Under the pieces are notes generated by a model. That model was not told where the DNA came from. It searched no databases and saw only the letters and a program-made list of their open reading frames with translations. Of a stretch of DNA of 64,000 nt, positions 34,657-42,602 are shown piece after piece (the stretch's first letter is position 1; the number at the start of each line of letters is the position of its first letter). A program made the translations under genes and the position numbers. Origin of the DNA: Oscillospiraceae bacterium (GTDB lineage: Bacteria > Bacillota > Clostridia > Oscillospirales > Oscillospiraceae); assembly GCA_030625685.1 (NCBI GenBank), contig DAOUQJ010000001.1, positions 1-64,000 on the forward strand, written 5' to 3'.

Positions 34657-34739
34657 CGCAAGACTCCCTGCAAAAACTGAAAGCAAGCAATCTGATGCCA
34701 CAAACAGTGTTTGAAACATGCTCCGCTTTGTTTAGCCAT
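34653..34739 (-). CDS. 28-residue coupled leader ORF before the helicase loader
   Basis: ATG 34739 has a very strong site, GGAGGAGG. The peptide begins MAKQSGACFKHCLW and is rich in Cys and His. Its stop TGA overlaps the helicase loader ATG. It may be a translational leader or a small zinc-binding protein. Confidence 0.45.
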   Translation of the reverse strand: MAKQSGACFKHCLWHQIACFQFLQGVLR

Positions 34740-34872
34740 CTTTCCAATCCTCCTCCATATCAAACCAAAAGCTTCATAGCACTTCGACACGCGCAATGAA
34801 GCACAGCGCGCATTCAACGTGGCAAAACACAGGCACGTTTCCTTTTTCAAAAACGAGCAAACCGCTATCTTC

Positions 34873-35685
34873 TTATAAACTTGTGCCCATTTCATGCCCA
34901 AAGCCATTCTCTTTATCATCATATTTGCCCTCTATGATGCTCGCCACCTTATCCCCTCGCAAGAGAAAGTCAAAATCCGCCCGCCATGCTCTCTCATTCT
35001 GCCCTGTGAGAAACGCAGAGGCATTGGCTTTGTGGCAAATTTCTGCAAACTGCGCTTTGGTAAACTCTGTTTCAAAGCGAGTGATGGCAAGCTCTCTTTT
35101 TGCACTCATGACTTTACACTTAGAAAGTTTCACACAAATTTCGTTATAGGTATCCATGTAATATTGCGCACCTACCGCCCCTTTCGCCTCATGCGAAGTA
35201 CGTGTGCTCACACGTTTTGTTCTTTTCTTTTCTACTTTCTCATCTTCTCTTTTCTCTTCTTCTGCTCCGTGACAGTCACGTGACGTCACAAAACTGTCAT
35301 GTTTCAGCTTTGCTCGTTGACGCTGTTTGCGTACTCTGTTTTGGGCTTTGATTTTATCCATACCTTCGATATTTTGATGGCGCTCCCAATTGACAATTTG
35401 CCAAACATTCTCCGCCTGTTCAATCATGCCATAGACTTCAAATATTTGCAGAGCACGACGGATGCTCTCCACTGGGCGCGCAAAAATGGTGGCAAGCATC
35501 TCATCGGTATAGGCAATGGTATCAGAGAGCAAGATAGCCCCACCCTGATTGGCTTTGCCCGCAAGACAAAGTAGCTTCACCCAAATGATGAGAACACTGT
35601 CGCACTCAGGCAACGTTTCAATGAGCTTAATTTTTTCATCTTCAAAGATGCCTGTGACGATTTTAATCCATTTCACCTCAGCCAC
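34873..35685 (-). CDS. Phage replisome organizer (DnaD-like N-terminal domain)
   Basis: A 270-residue protein. Residues 1-120 match the phage replisome organizer N-terminal winged-helix family: VKWIKIVTGIFEDEKIKLIE, IWVKLLCLAGKANQGG, and NWERHQNIEGMDKIKAQNRVRKQRQR. The basic stretch at 125-140 and Lys/Glu-rich linker are followed by a helical C-terminal domain. In phages this protein binds origin DNA and recruits the helicase loader. It starts with GTG, 12 bp after the mini-SSB gene. A replication origin often lies within such genes, but no clear repeats were seen here. Confidence 0.85.
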   Translation of the reverse strand: MAEVKWIKIVTGIFEDEKIKLIETLPECDSVLIIWVKLLCLAGKANQGGAILLSDTIAYTDEMLATIFARPVESIRRALQIFEVYGMIEQAENVWQIVNWERHQNIEGMDKIKAQNRVRKQRQRAKLKHDSFVTSRDCHGAEEEKREDEKVEKKRTKRVSTRTSHEAKGAVGAQYYMDTYNEICVKLSKCKVMSAKRELAITRFETEFTKAQFAEICHKANASAFLTGQNERAWRADFDFLLRGDKVASIIEGKYDDKENGFGHEMGTSL

Positions 35686-35697
35686 TAACGCACCTCA

Positions 35698-35883
35698 CTA
35701 AAAAGGCAGGTTCTCATCTTCACCTTCGAGTGGTGCAAATGTCACTTCCGCAGGTGTTGCTTGCCGTTTTTCTAAGGGGTATACGCGCCCTGCCACAACC
35801 TCCACCACTTGACGAGGCTCTCCCTCACCATCTTCTATTTGTCTCGTTTGCAGTCTCCCCTGCAAAATCACTTCACTTAGCAT
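35698..35883 (-). CDS. Truncated single-stranded DNA-binding protein (half OB fold plus tip)
   Basis: Only 61 residues. LQGRLQTRQIEDGEGEPRQ followed by VVEVVAGRVYPLEKR matches the second half of the SSB OB fold (GRIQTR...EVVA...LE). It ends in DENLPF, the acidic partner-binding tip of SSB. The first half of the domain is missing, yet ATG 35883 has a proper AAAGGA site, so the short form is likely made. It may recruit replication proteins through its tip without binding DNA, or be a decayed gene. Located in the replication module. Confidence 0.7.
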   Translation of the reverse strand: MLSEVILQGRLQTRQIEDGEGEPRQVVEVVAGRVYPLEKRQATPAEVTFAPLEGEDENLPF

Positions 35884-36030
35884 GATTCACATCCTTTCTG
35901 ACCAAGTTAACACGTATCTTTCACGATACCGTGTATCCATCCAACACCTCTCCTTTGAAGATATGAATACGAAAGCATTTCAATATTAATTCACTCACAA
36001 TTGCAAGCTTTCTTTGTCTCTGCCCGTTTG

Positions 36031-36375
36031 TTATGCTTTGACGCGTGCTCTCTCAGAGAGCACAAGCCCCATCATGGCAATAAACTCCCCATTGGTCGGC
36101 TTATCTTTGAATGGATCAATGGAGTTTTTAAAAAACTCTTCACTGATGTTCACACCATTGCGCCCAAACGCAGCCTCAATGGCATGACGCATCGCGCGCT
36201 CTACCCGCACTGGAGTGTCTCCATGGTTATCTGCAATACTGGGATAGAGTGTTTTGGTGATTTTCGGCAACATGCCGTTTGTGATTGTCATATCAATGGC
36301 ATCATGTAAATAGCGAAATCCTTTGACATTTGCCGGCACGCCAACGTGCAATAATAATTCATAAATGTGATCCAT
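36031..36375 (-). CDS. Stand-alone Spo0A-type DNA-binding (effector) domain
   Basis: A 114-residue protein that matches the C-terminal effector domain of the sporulation master regulator Spo0A along its length: LLLHVGVPANVKGFRYLHDAI, ITKTLYPSIAD, VERAMRHAIEAAFGR, and KPTNGEFIAMM. Spo0A binds TGTCGAA boxes through this domain; the phospho-receiver half is absent, so DNA binding would be constitutive. It lies in the early region between the switch and replication genes, with an AGAAAGGATC site. It may let the phage read or override host sporulation control, or act as its own regulator. The domain call is firm; the role is inferred. Confidence 0.88.
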   Translation of the reverse strand: MDHIYELLLHVGVPANVKGFRYLHDAIDMTITNGMLPKITKTLYPSIADNHGDTPVRVERAMRHAIEAAFGRNGVNISEEFFKNSIDPFKDKPTNGEFIAMMGLVLSERARVKA

Positions 36376-36769
36376 TTTAAAGATCCTTTCTTCTTATCAA
36401 AATTAAATGAAAGTATTGTTATAAGCGCAAAACACAGTCTTGTTTCAGCTTGTTACACAAGTGCACACTGCGCACCTTGTACATTTTCACAAAAAGTGAA
36501 ATCACGCGCCTCTACGCTTGCTTTTTTCACTTCATAGGTGTAGGATTAATTTGTAGCAACCCTTTGTTGTGCTTTCGTCCTTAGCACACAAAGATAAGCC
36601 GCTTTTTGCAACACACCATCTCAAAAAGCGAGCGCGGTTGCACCTAGTCTTTTTTGCAGCGCCTTGGGCGCTCAATACATTTTTTCTCTCTCTTTTGTCA
36701 AAGCCCCCACTTTGACAAAAGCATCTTTTAAAAAGCCACTTACAGAGTTCCCACTCTGCGAGTGGTTTT
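36376..36769. other. Early-region gap with hairpins
   Basis: About 390 bp upstream of the Spo0A-like gene. It contains TTTCAC-aaaa-GTGAAA (about 36485-36500), GCTTTTTG ... CAAAAAGC (about 36600-36631), AGCGCC-ttg-GGCGCT (about 36658-36672) and the terminator at 36731-36771. No coding frame with a good start was found. A promoter for the Spo0A-like and replication genes is expected here. Confidence 0.45.
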
Positions 36770-36771
36770 TT
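36731..36771. terminator. Bidirectional terminator in the early operon
   Basis: Stem CCACT ... AGTGG with inner CAGAG / CTCTG, flanked by A4 and T6. It directly follows the small membrane-protein gene. Confidence 0.8.
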
Positions 36772-36967
36772 ATATCCCTTGCAACCAAAACACCCCCAAC
36801 AGCATGCAAAGAAAAAACAAAAAACTCACGCTTTGAAGCAAAAACCTGCGCCACTGCCTGCGCTCTCTGCTCTGTTTCACTTTACGCAAACTGGCTCTGC
36901 AACGCTGTTCCAGTTTCAAATTTTCATGATGTTGATTGCTAAGGTTGCGCAGTTCAAATGAATCCAA
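36770..36967 (-). CDS. Small early phage protein with C-terminal membrane segment
   Basis: A 65-residue protein with likely TTG start, 8 nt after GGAG. Residues 1-40 are charged and helical (rich in Arg/Glu/Gln); residues about 43-62 are hydrophobic (FLLQSVSFLFFLCMLLGVFW), a tail anchor. It lies between the Cro-like gene and the Spo0A-like gene. Its position and design fit superinfection exclusion or host-takeover proteins, but this is a guess. Confidence 0.5.
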   Translation of the reverse strand: MDSFELRNLSNQHHENLKLEQRCRASLRKVKQSRERRQWRRFLLQSVSFLFFLCMLLGVFWLQGI

Positions 36968-37219
36968 ATGCAGCACTCCTTTCCCTTCTTTTTAAATACG
37001 CTGCCATACAATACAATCAGCAGTGAAAGCCATACAAACAGCATCCACCTGCAGTTAAACTTATTCAAAGCCTTGCTCTCAAACACAGCCAAAATACTAA
37101 AAACGCATTGCTGTATTAAATAACAATCGTGCCATGAGGCATGTATTCGATTCCCACGCTTCAATGCATCCTCTTCTTGCGATGTAGTTTGCGAGAAAAC
37201 GAACCTGCGAAAAGAAATC

Positions 37220-37417
37220 TCAAGAGTGCTCTTTCTCATACAGCAGTTGCAAAAAAGCATCGTTGAGCCTTTTTTCTGCATTCTTGGGTGCGCGATGTCC
37301 ATTTAAGACCGCACTCAAATATTTGGGATGCCACCCTGCTTGCACGGCAAGGTCTTTGTGGGGAATTTGCCTTAGATGCATCTCACCAATCAAATCAGCT
37401 GTCCATTGTGCTGGCAA
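37220..37417 (-). CDS. Cro-like helix-turn-helix regulator
   Basis: A 65-residue protein with TTG start behind AAGGAGG. Its helix-turn-helix (HKDLAVQAGWHPKYLSAVLNGHRAP) is of the Cro/C1 type found in small phage regulators. It is divergent from the CI-like gene and is the first gene of the early (replication) operon, the classical Cro place. It would repress the CI-like promoter and early genes through the GTAATC repeats between the two genes. TATAAT-like DNA lies at about 37484-37489 on its strand. Confidence 0.75.
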   Translation of the reverse strand: MPAQWTADLIGEMHLRQIPHKDLAVQAGWHPKYLSAVLNGHRAPKNAEKRLNDAFLQLLYEKEHS

Positions 37418-37446
37418 TCAATCCACCTCCTTTTTCCATAAAATAG

Positions 37447-37608
37447 TTGACGTTGGTAATCATAGATGCTATTATGTAGGTGAAATTATATAAAAAATAG
37501 CAACAAATGATTACTTTTCACATCCGATTACCGATGTAATCTTGTCATGACTGCATACTAGCATACATCGGTAATCATTTCAAGTTGATTGTGAAAAAAT
37601 TGGTAATC
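37447..37608. promoter_or_regulatory. Lysis-lysogeny switch: promoters and operator repeats
   Basis: The consensus half-site GATTAC/GTAATC occurs at 37456-37461, 37509-37514, 37526-37541 (full site GATTAC-CGAT-GTAATC), 37561-37576 (GCATAC-ATCG-GTAATC) and 37603-37608. A plus-strand promoter, TTGACG-N17-TATTAT (37447-37475), overlaps the first site. GATTACCGATGTA (37526-37538) and TACATCGGTAATC (37564-37576) form a 13-bp inverted repeat. This is a multi-operator control region of lambda type. Confidence 0.75.
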
Positions 37609-37643
37609 TTTTTTGTTCTGCACAAAAATTGGGAGTGATAATT

Positions 37644-37985
37644 GTGTTTTATGACGTGTTTCATCAATTGTGTCAAGAAAAGGGCGTCAGCCCAAACAAG
37701 GCCTGCATCGAAATGGGTCTGAGCCGATCGGTGGCAGCCAAATGGAAAAATACCAAAACTAACCCAAGCGCCGATGTCTTACCAAAAATCGCCGACTATT
37801 TTGGTGTAACTGTTGACTCATTGCTCAGCGATATGGCGCAAAAAAATTCGCCATCGCAACACGATGACGAGAATGTAACTCTACTGAGCCAAAAGCTTAA
37901 AGAAGTTGGCATTGATATTCAAAATTTAACCCCTCCAGAGGTTGAGCGACTAGTCGCGCTTATCAAAATTGGTCTGAACAAGTAA
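37644..37985 (+). CDS. CI-like phage repressor (HTH_XRE)
   Basis: A 113-residue protein with GTG start 8 nt after GGGAG. The N-terminal helix-turn-helix is of the XRE type (EKGVSPNKACIEMGLSRSVAAKWKNTKTNPSADVLPKIADYFGVTVDSLL). The C-terminal 40 residues form a short helical tail (PPEVERLVALIKIGLNK) that may dimerise. There is no LexA-type autocleavage (Ala-Gly/Ser-Lys) domain, so induction must use another way, for example an antirepressor. It is divergent from the Cro-like gene and is likely to bind the GTAATC operators. Confidence 0.8.
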   Translation: MFYDVFHQLCQEKGVSPNKACIEMGLSRSVAAKWKNTKTNPSADVLPKIADYFGVTVDSLLSDMAQKNSPSQHDDENVTLLSQKLKEVGIDIQNLTPPEVERLVALIKIGLNK

Positions 37986-38069
37986 GACAATTTGATTGAT
38001 TTGTTTTTTTGTCAATTGTTCCACTTTGAGCGCTTTGCAAATCTTTCGATACAGTTCATATTCTGACAT
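37950..38069 (-). CDS. 39-residue convergent ORF overlapping the repressor 3' end
   Basis: ATG 38069 stands 7 nt after AAAAGGAG. The peptide (MSEYELYRKICKAL...) is helical and ends inside the CI-like gene with a 36-bp antisense overlap. It could be a small regulator of the repressor, or a chance frame with a good site. Confidence 0.35.
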   Translation of the reverse strand: MSEYELYRKICKALKVEQLTKKQINQIVLLVQTNFDKRD

Positions 38070-38735
38070 TTCCATTCTCCTTTTCCGCTCTTTCAAAGAC
38101 GTACTCTCTGCCAGTATGCACAATCTCATATTTCGGTAGAAAATTATTTACAAAAATATGGTATTATGTTAAATTAATTTCATGATACTCCTGTAGAATA
38201 TGACAGAATTTTGACAAATTCTATGAAGATCACTACCTATATATACGTATCTCTTTCATCCGCTCTCCTTTCATGGGTAAGCGGATGAACAACTATGCTA
38301 CAAAATCTGTACATGATAGTATCTCAAGTTTTGCGCAAAATTTGACGAAAAAGAGAGAAATGGAAATTTTTTTCAGAAAATCAAATGAAATTTAGGACAG
38401 AAACCATTCAGTTTGTTCACTCATCAAAACGCCTTTTCTTTTGCCGAGTTACAGGAAAACCATACAGGTAAAAAAATCGCTCTATCCTACATACATTAAG
38501 GTGAGAGTCTCTTTTCTTGGCTCAGCACTTCAACACAACAACAAAAAACCAAACATAAAGCTAAAAACCATGATCGTTTTGCCATATGCATCACGCAACA
38601 TCCAGCGTAATTACACGCAAAGAATCAGATAGACTTCACTTGAAACTTTCTGTTTCACGCAAAACATAAGAAGCATCGCAACGCTTATCCACTGTCGTAC
38701 CACAACACTTATATACTTAGTTAGGAGCACACATT
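38070..38735. other. Gap between prophage switch and the membrane protein family
   Basis: About 670 bp, AT-rich, with scattered palindromes but no gene or clear terminator. A phage attachment site could be expected near here but none was recognised. A plus-strand frame at 38441-38632 lacks a ribosome binding site. Confidence 0.4.
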
Positions 38736-39881
38736 ATGGATCCATTTTCCTTTCTCATCCCCATCCTCTTATACGCAGCAGGTCCCTTATTTTACGTGCG
38801 AAATCGAAAAGAACCAGTCACCACCGATGCCTTTCGCCGATTTTGTATATTTTACTTTTTAGGCACATACATTGCGCTCTCTGCGCTCACATATGTCGTC
38901 GCAGGCGTAAACAATTCCCCTGGATTTTTCCTCTTTATCCTAATCTATTTTATATTCAAACGCATCCTAGTCGATAAAAACCTACTCATTGAAGGTGGCA
39001 CAACAAAAGACACATCCAAAGCTTCTGCCACACAAACACAAAGTAGCTATGATAAAAGTGATTACACTCCCACTGATGACCCCATCTACGACACCTTAGA
39101 AGAAGACTTTGACCCCTTTGATCAAAACAATTTTCAGCGTCCTGCGGATGACTTTTATGACGTTCGCTTCGACGAAGAAGCAGATAGCTATTCCTACAAT
39201 GACTTTAACAAACAAAACCAAAGTGACAACCGGTATAGCTCCCTCGAACTAGAAGAAGAATTCGGACTATTTGGCAAGAAAAACAAAGGTGGCAAAAAAG
39301 GAGGCGTCGCTTGGGTTGTAGTCATCATCTTTGCCCTTGGCATACTTATGTATTCCCAGTTTAGCTACTGGACAGTGTCCCCAGTCCTAACTGATGAAGA
39401 ACACACCGAAGCGGTCACAGAAATCGAAGAAGTAGAAGAAAACGAACTCGACGGAACCCACTTTGGCAATCACAGTGTCGAGTGGTATGTCTTGGAACTA
39501 AACCAAGAGGCAATATCACTCGGACTGGATGAAGACTATCTCCTCACATACTACACAGAAGATACGATAGATGATTTCGTAATGTATAACTTTACTTTTT
39601 CCACTGACAGTTCTGTGACATTGTACTATGATTTGATTAACGATAATTATTCCATCGCCATCTTTGAATCCAACTTCGACGGCACATTGTCAAAACCCAC
39701 AAAACTCTATTGCAAGGCACTATTTTCCTTGCTCGAACCCACACAAGACAGTGAGGCAGAAGACTTTCTCGCGGCACTTGATGGAACTATTTCCGCGAAA
39801 TCAGAGTATGTCGGCTCTGAAGCAGGGTATTATATAAACCCCTCTAATGAACTATTCTCCTTTCTTGCCCACCTATTTTAA
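38736..39881 (+). CDS. Membrane protein with shared C-terminal extracytoplasmic domain (family member 1)
   Basis: A 381-residue protein. Two N-terminal membrane segments (residues about 2-20, 33-75) are followed by an acidic Tyr/Asp-rich cytoplasmic region (about 95-180) and a third span (about 197-215). The C-terminal exported domain (about 240-381) contains SVEWYVLELNQEAISLGLDEDYLL, LYYDL and LLEPTQDS. That domain recurs in the products at 40388 and 42603. It has a GTTAGGAGC site. No known family was recognised; a sensor or surface protein with ligand-binding outer domain is possible. Confidence 0.7.
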   Translation: MDPFSFLIPILLYAAGPLFYVRNRKEPVTTDAFRRFCIFYFLGTYIALSALTYVVAGVNNSPGFFLFILIYFIFKRILVDKNLLIEGGTTKDTSKASATQTQSSYDKSDYTPTDDPIYDTLEEDFDPFDQNNFQRPADDFYDVRFDEEADSYSYNDFNKQNQSDNRYSSLELEEEFGLFGKKNKGGKKGGVAWVVVIIFALGILMYSQFSYWTVSPVLTDEEHTEAVTEIEEVEENELDGTHFGNHSVEWYVLELNQEAISLGLDEDYLLTYYTEDTIDDFVMYNFTFSTDSSVTLYYDLINDNYSIAIFESNFDGTLSKPTKLYCKALFSLLEPTQDSEAEDFLAALDGTISAKSEYVGSEAGYYINPSNELFSFLAHLF

Positions 39882-40387
39882 ATCTAGCCCCCCTTGCGAA
39901 AACACTTGAACATGATTTTGTGAGCTCTTCACTAGGTAGCCCCCCCAATCTTTCTTAAATAACAGCTAGTCTCACCACGCTTTCCACCAGGAAAGGCGCC
40001 CTTTTCCACGTCTAATCATGCCTATGAACAACGCAAATCAAATGTCATTTTCTGCACAGGTGCACCTATCGCTATACCTGATCTGTCACTCCAGATAGCT
40101 TTGAACTTTGGGGTTCTCCCTTCGAATGACATAGCCACGCCGCAAGTTTTTTAAAAGAGCTTGCCGCGTGCGCATAACAAAAATGAATTGAAACAGATTC
40201 ATTATGCCAAACAGTTTCCAATATCATGCTTAAAATACAGAACCATCCATAAACCAGACCGAAATTCATCAATAACCGCAAAACCTCCACCCAATATGAA
40301 GAATTGAAAATCCTTTATAGAGGTGAACATGCCGATTATGCTTCATCCTCTACATACAACACTTTATCAAAAAGGATATAAAACAAA
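39882..40387. other. Intergenic gap, about 500 bp
   Basis: It contains the palindrome GGAAAGGCGCCCTTTTCC near 39991-40008, a possible terminator, and nothing else recognisable. Confidence 0.4.
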
Positions 40388-41518
40388 ATGACAAAAACCG
40401 ATACTCACAACATGAAAGAGCGCAAATGCAACAACCCACCGCATAACCAAGCTCGCCAATCACCCAAACGTCACAAAAGAGCCCTTGCATGTGTTCTCCT
40501 TGCCTGCCTGTGCTCTTTTTTCTTGTCCTCTTGCATGGGATTCTCCCCTGCAGAAGAAACAGACATTGTCACCTCCACGAGCTACACCCCTTCACTCTTT
40601 GATGATAACAATTTGAATGACCTCATCGAATGCATTGATACTGAAGTGCAAATGCAAGGCGTGTCTGCCCAGTACCTTCTTCCTAACTTTGCAGAAAAGA
40701 TTGTAAATGGTGAAACCAAACGCATTTATCCTCTATCCGATTCGGTACTACTGCAGTTTTATTATGATTGCATCTATCCCATTGATGAATCGATCTCTAT
40801 CGGGGTCAATCGCGTGACTGCCACCCTAGACGACCAAAGCGCCTTTTCCCACTATGCAAAGGCACTTTTGACCCTCTTTGAACCAAACGAAACCCGCCAA
40901 GAGGAACTCTTTGCGTTTTTGCATCAAGAAAACAATATAGAGCGTTGCCTGCGCGGCACAAATTGTGTGTTTGAATTTAGGCAAACAGACAGCATGACCC
41001 TCTTAGCGGTGCATCCTCTTTCCATACCAGATGCCCCACAGGCGTTGGAAGAAACCTCTGATTTTACATACTCAAAAGATGAACTCCTCTTTGCAGGTAT
41101 GCCCTATCAAACATTCGTTGAGCGCCTCAATGCAGAATTGCAAGAGCGCAATGCCACGGATGCCTTTTCGTATGACAGCCACTATACAGCATCTGACGAC
41201 AATCAATGTTATATGTATCGCGATGGACTCGACTCAACGCTCTCTTTGTTCTTTGATTCTGAAAAAGATGGAAAACAGAACCTCCACCTCTATGGAAACT
41301 ATACAGAAAAAACACTCTCCGAAGCACAAATCACATACTGCGCCTCCATATTTGCAACCCTAGAACCCAATCACAAAATGGGTGAAGCGCAATTTTTGGA
41401 TCGCCTACTATCCCTAGAGCAGACCGACCACTTTCAGACCATATACTATGGCACAACGGCTTATTATCTCGCCATGTATTTTGATACCCACTTCATCCTA
41501 TTGGCATTTCCCTATTGA
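40388..41518 (+). CDS. Lipoprotein with two copies of the shared domain (family member 2)
   Basis: A 376-residue lipoprotein. After an unusually long basic N-terminus (about residues 1-30) comes a signal peptide with lipobox SSC (Cys at about 55). The exported part has two copies of the same domain as in 38736 and 42603: first copy about 70-205 (YLLPNF...LLQFYYD...LLTLFEPNE), second about 240-376 (LSLFFDSEKDG...ASIFATLEPN). Function unknown. A tandem domain in a lipoprotein and single domains in membrane-anchored neighbours point to local duplication and re-anchoring. Confidence 0.75.
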   Translation: MTKTDTHNMKERKCNNPPHNQARQSPKRHKRALACVLLACLCSFFLSSCMGFSPAEETDIVTSTSYTPSLFDDNNLNDLIECIDTEVQMQGVSAQYLLPNFAEKIVNGETKRIYPLSDSVLLQFYYDCIYPIDESISIGVNRVTATLDDQSAFSHYAKALLTLFEPNETRQEELFAFLHQENNIERCLRGTNCVFEFRQTDSMTLLAVHPLSIPDAPQALEETSDFTYSKDELLFAGMPYQTFVERLNAELQERNATDAFSYDSHYTASDDNQCYMYRDGLDSTLSLFFDSEKDGKQNLHLYGNYTEKTLSEAQITYCASIFATLEPNHKMGEAQFLDRLLSLEQTDHFQTIYYGTTAYYLAMYFDTHFILLAFPY

Positions 41519-41700
41519 TTGCACATACAAAAAAACGTGCACACGCTATGCCACAAGAATCCAACACCCAGTTCCATAATACGCAATAAAAATGGCGCAT
41601 AAAATCAAATATAAACGCATACACAGCAAAAAAACATATCCAAAAGCAAGCTATGTTTGCATCCTCCTGACACAACTTGCTATGAAACGGAGTAAACACT

Positions 41701-42384
41701 ATGACAGATGAAACCAACAACCCTATCCCAAAGACTTTCGCCACGAATGACAAACAAAAAAGCCCTACAACCCCAGCGCAAACCCAAACACCACTGGGCA
41801 TGAAATGGTATCACGGACTCAAAATATTGGTCATCTGCAATCTAATCGTCGGCATCCTCAGTATGTTAAGTACATTCAAATATGGCGAACTCTCATTGCG
41901 CACCTATTATCAGCTCTATCCCACCTATGCCATCCACGATTTATGTCTTGGGCTCAGTTTCCTGCTTATCGTCAGCTTCCTGTTGCTAGCATTAATTCGT
42001 CGCAATCCCATAGCGCTCAAACTCTGCCTATATTGGGTGGCTTGGAATGCCCTGCAACTCGTCCTTTACCCCGTCTATTTACCAAGCACCTATAACTTAG
42101 ATTTCATCGTTGAGGTCGGCTTTAGTGTCGTCCTGCTACTTCTCACCTACTTCTATCTCAAAAAACGGCTCATACCCCAAGAAAATGCCAAGGAAGATAT
42201 CCCGCTTATAATCACGGAAAAATTCCCCGAAGAAATGCGCACTTTTCTGCCACTTGGCATCATCACCTTCTTTTTTGCAGCTACACTGATCACGGGTATC
42301 TTACTCATCGGTCACCCCGAAAAATTCCCCCCTTCTTTCTATGAATTTGGAGAACAGCTCTCTGGTAGTTTCCTTTTCGACTGA
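41701..42384 (+). CDS. Membrane protein, family member 3 lacking the outer domain
   Basis: A 227-residue protein, about six membrane segments. It is paralogous to the first 250 residues of the 42603 product: MKWYHGLKIL, LYPTYAIHDL, IALKLCLYW, FYLKKRLIPQ and GILLIGHPEKFPPS. It ends 20 residues after the last span with SGSFLFD, so the outer domain is missing, while the next gene keeps it. It may be a truncated copy or a partner subunit. The start follows AAACGGAG. Confidence 0.7.
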   Translation: MTDETNNPIPKTFATNDKQKSPTTPAQTQTPLGMKWYHGLKILVICNLIVGILSMLSTFKYGELSLRTYYQLYPTYAIHDLCLGLSFLLIVSFLLLALIRRNPIALKLCLYWVAWNALQLVLYPVYLPSTYNLDFIVEVGFSVVLLLLTYFYLKKRLIPQENAKEDIPLIITEKFPEEMRTFLPLGIITFFFAATLITGILLIGHPEKFPPSFYEFGEQLSGSFLFD

Positions 42385-42602
42385 CCAGTGGAGACGATAA
42401 CCGAACCCTTTCCTACCACAGCATTAGAAAGCAAGCCTGCTCACATGCACGCACATCCAAGATGAATCCAAGATGGATGATTCTTGAGTATTTAAATGGA
42501 CGAATATACGTGACATCTTGTCTTTGCGCTACTTGCCATCTGCGCAAACTCAAACCCCACTCTGTTCCAAGAACCACACCAAACGAAGGGAGACTTTCTT
42601 GT

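Noticed and set aside
36916..37302. 128-codon minus-strand frame between the Cro-like and membrane-protein genes
   Set aside because: It overlaps the Cro-like gene 3' end and the better supported small gene at 36770-36967; its composition is not protein-like.
1..38069. CRISPR array or integrase gene
   Set aside because: No regularly spaced repeats with unique spacers and no tyrosine or serine recombinase motifs were found in any frame examined.
38441..38632. Plus-strand 63-codon frame
   Set aside because: No ribosome binding site and no resemblance to neighbours.
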